Shown here: positions 58,928 through 64,000 of the stretch, piece by piece
Layout: the number at the start of each line of letters is the position of its first letter
Numbering within the stretch: position 1 is the first letter of the stretch
Origin: Salinispirillum sp. LH 10-3-1
GTDB lineage: Bacteria; Pseudomonadota; Gammaproteobacteria; Pseudomonadales; Natronospirillaceae
Assembly (NCBI RefSeq): GCF_030643825.1
Contig: NZ_CP101717.1
Location: 744,001-808,000 of the forward strand
Length of the DNA stretch: 64,000 nucleotides
Direction: 5' to 3'
Position numbers and translations under genes: made by a program
Notes under the pieces: generated by a model
What the model saw: only the letters and a program-made list of their open reading frames with translations
Told to the model about the DNA's origin: nothing
The model's database searches: none

Positions 58928-60172
58928 ATGAAAAAACTGATGCGAATGGCGGTAGCCACAGCGCTGGTTGCTGCGGGTACGGCAGCCCAAGCCGGAAATC
59001 TGACCATTGAAAGCTGGCGCGTGGACGACCGTGACTTGTGGGAAGATGTGTTGATCCCTGCTTTTCAGGCGAAGCACCCCAATATCAATGTGCGTTTCGT
59101 ACCGACCTCACCCACCGAATACGATTCTTCTCTGAACGCACGATTGCAAGCGGGTACGGCCGGTGACCTGATTACGTGCCGTCCGTTTGATGTGTCGTTG
59201 AATCTCTTTATGCAAGGCCGTTTGGCGGATGTGACGCGTCTTCCGGCCATGGACAACTTTGCCGACTTTGCTAAAAGTGCCTGGAGCACCGACGACGGCC
59301 AACGGCAGTTCTGCATGCCCATGGCATCGGTGATTCATGGTTTTCTATACAACAAAGAAATCTTCGCTGAGTTGGGCATAGAAGCACCGAAGACGGAGGC
59401 TGAGTTCTTTGCGGTGCTCGACCGGATTAAAGACGGTTCACGCTATACGCCATTGGCGCTGGGAACAAACGACCAGTGGGAAGCGAACCAGATTGTGTTT
59501 ACCAGCATTGGCGCGCCGTATTGGGGTGGTGAGCAAGGCCGCCAAGCGCTATTAGCGGGCGAAGCACGCTTCTTAGACGATGAATTTGTGAATGCGTTTG
59601 GCCAGATGGCGCGCTGGGGTGAGTACATGGGACGCGGTTACCAAGCGCAGACCTATGGTGACTCGCAAAACCTGTTCGCTTTGGGTCGTGCGGCGATTTA
59701 TCCGTCCGGTTCATGGGACATTGGTTATTTTAATCAGCAAGCCGACTTTGAGTTCGGTGCGTTCCCGCCGCCAATCCCAACCGGTGCTGACCGTTGTGTG
59801 ATTTCCGACCACACGGACATCGGTATGGGCATCAATTCCGCGTCGCCCAACAAGGCAGAGGCCGAACTGTTTCTGACGTGGCTGGCCAGTGCGGAATTTG
59901 CAGATCTGTTCACCAACGAAGTCACCGGGTTTTTCTCGTTGGCGAATCATGCCGTAGACGTACGTGACCCCGTAGCGGCTGAGATGATTGGCTGGCGGCA
60001 GGACTGCGATTCAACCATTCGCCTCAATGCGCAGATCATGAACCGGGGCAATCCGAACATGGAGCAAGAGTTGTGGGTAGTGGGTAGCCAGGTGTTGAAC
60101 GGCCAGATGACGCCAGAAGATGCTGCACGCCGCATTCATACCGGCTTCGCCTCTTGGTACCAGCCGCGCTAA
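58928..60172 (+). CDS. Carbohydrate ABC transporter substrate-binding protein
   Basis: 414 aa with a clear signal peptide ('RMAVATALVAAGTAAQA'). The mature part starts 'GNLTIESWRVDDRDLWEDVL' and contains 'FQAKHPNINVRFVP', the extracellular solute-binding family 1 pattern of oligosaccharide and sugar binders. It differs clearly from the other binding protein in this region. Two permease genes follow, separated by a terminator-like hairpin that would favour higher expression of the binding protein. The sugar is not predictable by eye. Confidence 0.93.
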   Translation: MKKLMRMAVATALVAAGTAAQAGNLTIESWRVDDRDLWEDVLIPAFQAKHPNINVRFVPTSPTEYDSSLNARLQAGTAGDLITCRPFDVSLNLFMQGRLADVTRLPAMDNFADFAKSAWSTDDGQRQFCMPMASVIHGFLYNKEIFAELGIEAPKTEAEFFAVLDRIKDGSRYTPLALGTNDQWEANQIVFTSIGAPYWGGEQGRQALLAGEARFLDDEFVNAFGQMARWGEYMGRGYQAQTYGDSQNLFALGRAAIYPSGSWDIGYFNQQADFEFGAFPPPIPTGADRCVISDHTDIGMGINSASPNKAEAELFLTWLASAEFADLFTNEVTGFFSLANHAVDVRDPVAAEMIGWRQDCDSTIRLNAQIMNRGNPNMEQELWVVGSQVLNGQMTPEDAARRIHTGFASWYQPR

Positions 60173-60219
60173 TAGCGATTCATGTGATCACGTTGGATGT
60201 TTGACGTGATGAACCCGTT

Positions 60220-60257
60220 GGGGTCACCTGTGCAGTTTGCAGTGACCCCTTTTTTTT
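60220..60257 (+). terminator. Attenuator-type terminator between binding protein and permease genes
   Basis: GGGGTCAC and GTGACCCC arms (60220-60227 and 60242-60249) enclose a 14-nt loop and are followed by eight T. Partial read-through would keep permease expression below that of the binding protein, a common arrangement in ABC operons. Confidence 0.9.
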
Positions 60258-60271
60258 ACGAGGACTGCATT

Positions 60272-61198
60272 ATGGTCACTGATGCGCAGCGTCGCTTTCC
60301 ATGGCACATCATCTTTTTTCTTGGCCCTGCGGTGCTGATTTATACCGTGTTCAGCGCATGGCCGTTGCTCGATACATTGCGGCTAAGCCTGTTTACAGAA
60401 ACCGGACCAGGCACGCGGGCGTTTTATGGCGTGGGTAATTTCATTACCTTACTGACCGACCCCAATTGGTCTGTACCGTTCTGGAATGCTCTGTGGAACA
60501 ACACAAAATTCTTCTTGATACACATGCTGGTGCAAAACCCGATTGGTTTGCTGCTGGCTGCGCTGATCAGCTTGCGTGGTCTGCGCGGGGCAAAGGTGTA
60601 TCGCACGCTCATTTTTCTGCCGACGTTGTTGTCGGTGGTGATCATCGGTTTTATCTGGCAGCTCATCCTCAGCCCGCTGTGGGGTGTGAGTGAGGGCTTA
60701 TTGGAGGCTATTGGCTTAGGGCATTTATTTGATGCATGGCTCGGCAACGAAAGCTCGGCACTGATTACCTTAGCCTTGATATCCGTTTGGCAGTTTGTGG
60801 GTATCCCACTGATGCTGATTTACGCCAGCCTGATCGCGGTACCGGATGAATTGATTGAGGCTGCCGTGGTCGAGGGCGCATCGGCGTGGCGCATATTCTG
60901 GCAGATTAAGTTGCCGTTGATCCTACCGACGATGGGCTTGGTAACTATTTTGACCTTCGTCGGCAATTTCAATGCGTTCGAGTTGATCTATGCCGTTAAA
61001 GGCGCGTTGGCGGGGCCTAATTTCTCCACCGATATTCTCGGTACGTTCTTTTATCGCACCTTCTTTGGTTATCAGTCACAGATCGGCAGCGCAACAATGG
61101 GCGCGACGGTCGCGTCGATGATGTTTTTCGTCATTCTCTGTGGCGTGGCAGCCTACTTCTTTGTAATTCAGCGGCGCTTGCAGCGCTATGAGATGTGA
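60272..61198 (+). CDS. Sugar ABC transporter permease (MalF/UgpA type)
   Basis: The ATG at 60272 has GAGGA 8 bp upstream, giving 308 aa; the longer frame would run through the terminator. About six membrane helices are seen ('HIIFFLGPAVLIYTVFSAWP' first). The coupling motif for the ATPase is 'EAAVVEGASAWRIFWQIKLP'. The protein forms the membrane channel with the next gene's product. No ATP-binding subunit is encoded beside it, so a shared MsmK/MalK-type ATPase from elsewhere must serve. Confidence 0.94.
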   Translation: MVTDAQRRFPWHIIFFLGPAVLIYTVFSAWPLLDTLRLSLFTETGPGTRAFYGVGNFITLLTDPNWSVPFWNALWNNTKFFLIHMLVQNPIGLLLAALISLRGLRGAKVYRTLIFLPTLLSVVIIGFIWQLILSPLWGVSEGLLEAIGLGHLFDAWLGNESSALITLALISVWQFVGIPLMLIYASLIAVPDELIEAAVVEGASAWRIFWQIKLPLILPTMGLVTILTFVGNFNAFELIYAVKGALAGPNFSTDILGTFFYRTFFGYQSQIGSATMGATVASMMFFVILCGVAAYFFVIQRRLQRYEM

Positions 61199-61209
61199 GG
61201 GGCATGAAC

Positions 61210-62118
61210 ATGACGCTTAAAACCACCGTGAATACCGCTGCGCGCCGAGGTCCGTCGTTGGCGTGGCGCAAGCTCTGGCAGGGCGGGCCAGATGCCAAGC
61301 CGCTCAATGCCTTGGCGGTGCATGCTGTGTTGTTGGGTTATACCTTGCTGGCCTTGGCTCCAATACTGTTGGTGATTATGAATTCGTTCAAATCCCGGCG
61401 GGCCATCTTTAATGACCCTTTGGCGCTTCCTACCGTTGATAGCTTTTCATTGGTTGGCTATCAACGTGTGTTGGAACGCTCGGATTTCGGGCTGTACTTC
61501 GGCAACAGCATACTGGTCACTGTGATTCCACTGTTTCTGGTGTTGTTGTTTGGGGCCATGTGCGCGTGGGCGCTGGCGGAATATCGCTTTCGCGGCAGTC
61601 GCTTGTTGGCGTTGTACATGGCGATTGGCATCATGGTGCCGATTCGGCTGGGTACGGTGAGTATTCTGGAAATCATGGTGGCACTGAATTTGGTCAACAC
61701 ACACATGGCACTGATTCTGGTGTACACCGCGCAGGGTCTTCCATTGGCGATCTTTATTCTGACTGAATTTATGCGGCAGATTCCGCGCGACTTGAAAGAA
61801 GCGGCGCGCTGCGACGGCGCGAGCGAGTATCGGATATTCTTTCAGATTGCATTGCCGCTGATCCGACCTGCCATCGCCACGGTCGCGGTGTTCACCATGG
61901 TGCCGATGTGGAATGATCTTTGGTTTCCACTCATTCTGGCTCCCGGTGAGAAAACACAAACCATTCAGTTAGGCGTGCAGCAATTTATTGGCCAGTACGC
62001 AACCGATTGGAACGCGGTATTGAGCGCCCTGACCTTGGCGGTGCTACCTGTGTTAGTACTCTATGTATTCTTCTCGCAGCAGTTGATTCGCGGTTTAACG
62101 GCTGGTGCGGTGAAGTAA
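61210..62118 (+). CDS. Sugar ABC transporter permease (MalG/UgpE type)
   Basis: Three close ATG/GTG starts exist; ATG 61210 has AGGGG at 8 bp and gives 302 aa. About six helices, and the coupling motif 'EAARCDGASEYRIFFQIALP' are present. It pairs with the preceding permease as heterodimer. It is the last gene of the operon; the next gene is on the other strand and unrelated, so the transporter lacks an adjacent ATPase gene. Confidence 0.94.
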   Translation: MTLKTTVNTAARRGPSLAWRKLWQGGPDAKPLNALAVHAVLLGYTLLALAPILLVIMNSFKSRRAIFNDPLALPTVDSFSLVGYQRVLERSDFGLYFGNSILVTVIPLFLVLLFGAMCAWALAEYRFRGSRLLALYMAIGIMVPIRLGTVSILEIMVALNLVNTHMALILVYTAQGLPLAIFILTEFMRQIPRDLKEAARCDGASEYRIFFQIALPLIRPAIATVAVFTMVPMWNDLWFPLILAPGEKTQTIQLGVQQFIGQYATDWNAVLSALTLAVLPVLVLYVFFSQQLIRGLTAGAVK

Positions 62119-62146
62119 GTGCTAGGCACTTACATTTCACGCGAGC

Positions 62147-63355
62147 CTACACCACGCCATCGTCTCGTAATTGAGCGATGGCGTTTTCACTCATGCCTAA
62201 CACCGATTGCAACACGGCAGCCGTATGCTGCCCCAATACCGGCGGGGCCGTTTCCGCGTTTAACGCGACGCCGTCAAAGCGTATAGGGTTGCTGACCAAT
62301 TTCACCTCACCGGCGGTTGCGTGTTCGCGTTCAATAGCCATTTCACGATGCTGGACCTGTGGGTCGGCGAACACGCGGTCCAGCGTGTTTATCGGGCCGC
62401 AGGGCACGCCCTCAACTTCTAATTTCGTCAGCCATTCGTCGGTACTAAACTGCGTGAGCAAGGGTTCGAGCAAGGGAATCAAGACCTGTCGATTTGCCAC
62501 GCGCAAGGCGTTGGTGGTGAAGCGTTCGTCGGTGGCCAATTCGGGTGCGCCCGCTACCGTGCAAAAGCGCTGAAATTGGGTGTCGTTACCGACCGCGAGA
62601 ATGAGGTGTCCGTCGCCTGTGCTGAACGCTTGATAAGGCACAATGTTCGGGTGCGCATTGCCCAAGCGCTGGGGCACCTGCCCGGAGGTGAGGTAGTTCA
62701 GTGCTTGATTGGCAAGCACGCCGACCTGCACGTCCAGCAAGCCGAGGTCGATGTGTGTGCCAGTGCCGGTGGTTTGGCGTTGCCACAGTGCGGCGGTGAT
62801 GGCATTGCTGGCGTACATGCCGGTAAAAATATCCGTCAACGCAACGCCGACTTTCACCGGGCCACCACCCGCTACTTCGTCGGGTTGGCCGGTGAGGCTC
62901 ATCAGGCCGCCCATGCCTTGAATCATGAAGTCATAACCAGCACGCTGGGCATAGGGCCCTTCTTGACCGAAGCCGGTAATGGAGCAATACACCAAGCGCG
63001 GGTTTAAGGCGTGCAGGCTGGCGTAGTCGAGGCCGTATTTTTTAAGACCGCCGACTTTAAAGTTCTCAATCAAGACATCGCTTTTAAGCGCCAGTTCTCG
63101 AATCAGCGCTTGTCCGGCAGGCTGGGCAATATCAATGGTGACGGACTGCTTGCCCCGATTGGCCGACAGAAAATACGCCGCCTCGCCAGAATCACCCACC
63201 CACGGTGGCCCCCAGCGGCGGGTGTCGTCACCCTTACCGGGTTGTTCAATCTTGATCACCTCGGCACCCATATCGGCCAGCAACTGGCTGGCCCAAGGCC
63301 CTGCCAATATGCGCGATAAATCCAGTACACGAATGCCTGTCAGCGGTTTGTCCAT
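62147..63355 (-). CDS. CaiB/BaiF family class III CoA-transferase
   Basis: 402 aa from the ATG with GAGAGG upstream; another ATG five codons earlier is possible. The N-terminus 'LTGIRVLDLSRILAGPWASQ' and 'MGAEVIKIEQPGKGDDTRRW' are family standards, and 'AGYDFMIQGMGGLMSLTG' contains the catalytic Asp. These enzymes move CoA between organic acids. Directly behind glutaryl-CoA dehydrogenase, as here, the likely job is activation of glutarate with succinyl-CoA in lysine/glutarate degradation; the link is by context. Two long inverted repeats separate the two genes. Confidence 0.92.
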   Translation of the reverse strand: MDKPLTGIRVLDLSRILAGPWASQLLADMGAEVIKIEQPGKGDDTRRWGPPWVGDSGEAAYFLSANRGKQSVTIDIAQPAGQALIRELALKSDVLIENFKVGGLKKYGLDYASLHALNPRLVYCSITGFGQEGPYAQRAGYDFMIQGMGGLMSLTGQPDEVAGGGPVKVGVALTDIFTGMYASNAITAALWQRQTTGTGTHIDLGLLDVQVGVLANQALNYLTSGQVPQRLGNAHPNIVPYQAFSTGDGHLILAVGNDTQFQRFCTVAGAPELATDERFTTNALRVANRQVLIPLLEPLLTQFSTDEWLTKLEVEGVPCGPINTLDRVFADPQVQHREMAIEREHATAGEVKLVSNPIRFDGVALNAETAPPVLGQHTAAVLQSVLGMSENAIAQLRDDGVV

Positions 63356-63384
63356 TGCTACCTCTCTCATGTTATAGAATTACA

Positions 63385-63507
63385 GGATAGGCGTTGCGTG
63401 GCGAGAGTGGGTTCCAGACACGCCGTGAACCCATCCATGGGGGCTCGTCAAGCGCATCCTTGCGCTTGAACGGTCTGTTACCCACTCTCGCCACGCAACG
63501 CCTATCC
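63385..63507. repeat. Nested inverted-repeat element 1 (28-bp perfect arms)
   Basis: Arms 63385-63412 and 63480-63507 are perfectly complementary over 28 bp and enclose a 67-nt core. The core has its own small hairpin (TCAAGCGCA/TGCGCTTGA at 63448-63469), a CCCAT/ATGGG pair, and a CAGAC/GTCTG closing pair. The core, but not the arms, recurs inverted in element 2. It fills the region between the CoA-transferase and gcdH. Confidence 0.9.
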
Positions 63508-63606
63508 GATAGCTCATCGTCAATTTAAGAATCAGGCAATGAAGGCTCCGGCGGAGACAGCCATCAGGATGCATTTTCTGTGGCGTGATTCAGTTGTATG
63601 GCCTGC

Positions 63607-63720
63607 TCGCAGAAGGGACAGAAGGGTAATCAAGGACCGTACAAGCGCAAGGATGCGCTTGACGAGCCTCCAGGACGGATTCACGGCGTGTCCGCGATTA
63701 CCCTTCTGTCCCTTCTGCGA
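63607..63720. repeat. Nested inverted-repeat element 2 (25-bp perfect arms)
   Basis: Arms 63607-63631 and 63696-63720 are perfectly complementary and unrelated in sequence to those of element 1. The core (63632-63695) matches the reverse complement of the element 1 core at about 53 of 59 aligned positions by eye. The 99-bp spacer between the two elements and the 20 bp to the gcdH stop have no gene. Confidence 0.9.
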
Positions 63721-63740
63721 AAGCAGCTCGACAAGGCTTA

Positions 63741-64000
63741 TCAGAAGAACGCTTGAATGCCTGTCTGTGCCCGCCCAAGAATCAGGGCATGAACATCGTG
63801 GGTGCCCTCGTAGGTGTTGACCGTTTCGAGGTTCACCATGTGGCGCATCACGCCGAATTCTTCGGAAATGCCATTGCCGCCATGCATGTCCCGCGCTACG
63901 CGGGCTACGTCGAGTGCTTTGCCGCAGTTATTGCGCTTGATCAGCGAAATCATTTCTGGTGCCCAATTGCCACTGTCCATCAGACGACCGACCTGCAACG
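63741..64000 (-). CDS. gcdH: Glutaryl-CoA dehydrogenase, C-terminal part (partial)
   Basis: Only the last 85 or so residues are inside the window; the gene continues past the right edge. The sequence '[20 protein letters not shown]' followed by '[20 protein letters not shown]' and 'AQTGIQAFF' is the signature end of glutaryl-CoA dehydrogenase, including the catalytic base Glu in 'YEGTHD'. The enzyme oxidises and decarboxylates glutaryl-CoA to crotonyl-CoA in lysine and tryptophan degradation. The CoA-transferase downstream is its common partner. Confidence 0.93.
   Translation of the reverse strand, partial: LQVGRLMDSGNWAPEMISLIKRNNCGKALDVARVARDMHGGNGISEEFGVMRHMVNLETVNTYEGTHDVHALILGRAQTGIQAFF

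Noticed and set aside
63385-63720. Integron attC sites or an IS pair
   Set aside because: No RYYYAAC/GTTRRRY core sites at the ends, no integrase or transposase, and the terminal arms differ between copies.
63380-63820. Two overlapping frames containing 'ARMRLTS' on opposite strands
   Set aside because: Both are translations of the two inverted-repeat elements; the similarity comes from the shared core, not from a protein.

Overview
The window looks like chromosomal DNA of a free-living, motile, flavoprotein-rich gammaproteobacterium. I would place it near the Oceanospirillales/Pseudomonadales (Saccharospirillum- or Reinekea-like), but no rRNA or other decisive marker is present. Supporting signs are the fimU-pilVWXY1Y2E minor-pilin operon, the ribF-ileS-lspA-fkpB-ispH block, NDH-2, Pseudomonas-type REP sequences and many c-di-GMP/chemotaxis genes. 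I see no rRNA, tRNA, CRISPR array, complete insertion sequence or prophage.

Layout. 0-7.6 kb: partial mltF divergent from purL, then a small membrane-anchored protein, dusC, a 53-aa basic protein, an MgtC/SapB protein and adenine deaminase. 7.6-17.5 kb: a signalling island with a PAS-GGDEF-EAL protein and an Aer-like MCP, a decayed REC-CheC regulator, two HEINNP-type histidine kinases, a REC-HDOD protein and a REC protein with a catalytically dead HD-GYP domain. 17.6-24.4 kb: DUF2058 protein, a three-gene operon of two DUF1538 membrane proteins and a PII-like protein, an ArgP/LysE-type pair and a Cache-type MCP. 24.4-26.4 kb: a patchy accessory region with gene fragments, a 12-bp tandem repeat, a BrnT toxin gene broken by a stop codon beside an intact BrnA antitoxin, and a ferredoxin. 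26.4-29.6 kb: a flavin amine oxidase whose segments are in circularly permuted order, a YhaJ-like LysR regulator and a divergent pirin.

29.9-42.2 kb is mostly housekeeping: rpsT, murJ, ndh, clpB (with a good sigma-32 promoter), ribF-ileS-lspA-fkpB-ispH. 42.2-50.2 kb is the type IV minor pilin operon, preceded by a CRP/Vfr-like site and AlgR-like boxes, and a convergent fimT. 50.4-55 kb carries nadE, bamD, rluD, pgeF and a small hypothetical gene. 55-62.1 kb holds two divergent sugar-uptake operons: a GtsA-type binding protein with a GltR/GtrS-like two-component system, and a second binding protein with two permeases but no ATPase. 62.1-64 kb has a CaiB-type CoA-transferase and the 3' end of glutaryl-CoA dehydrogenase, separated by two long nested inverted repeats.

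The most unusual items are the permuted amine oxidase; two hairpin elements that share a core but have unrelated perfect outer stems; the decay of REC-CheC next to a retained kinase; the brnT nonsense mutation; and the DUF1538/PII-like operon. Three separate families of short palindromic repeats sit in intergenic gaps. All homology calls are from recognition of motifs by eye; no database search was run.
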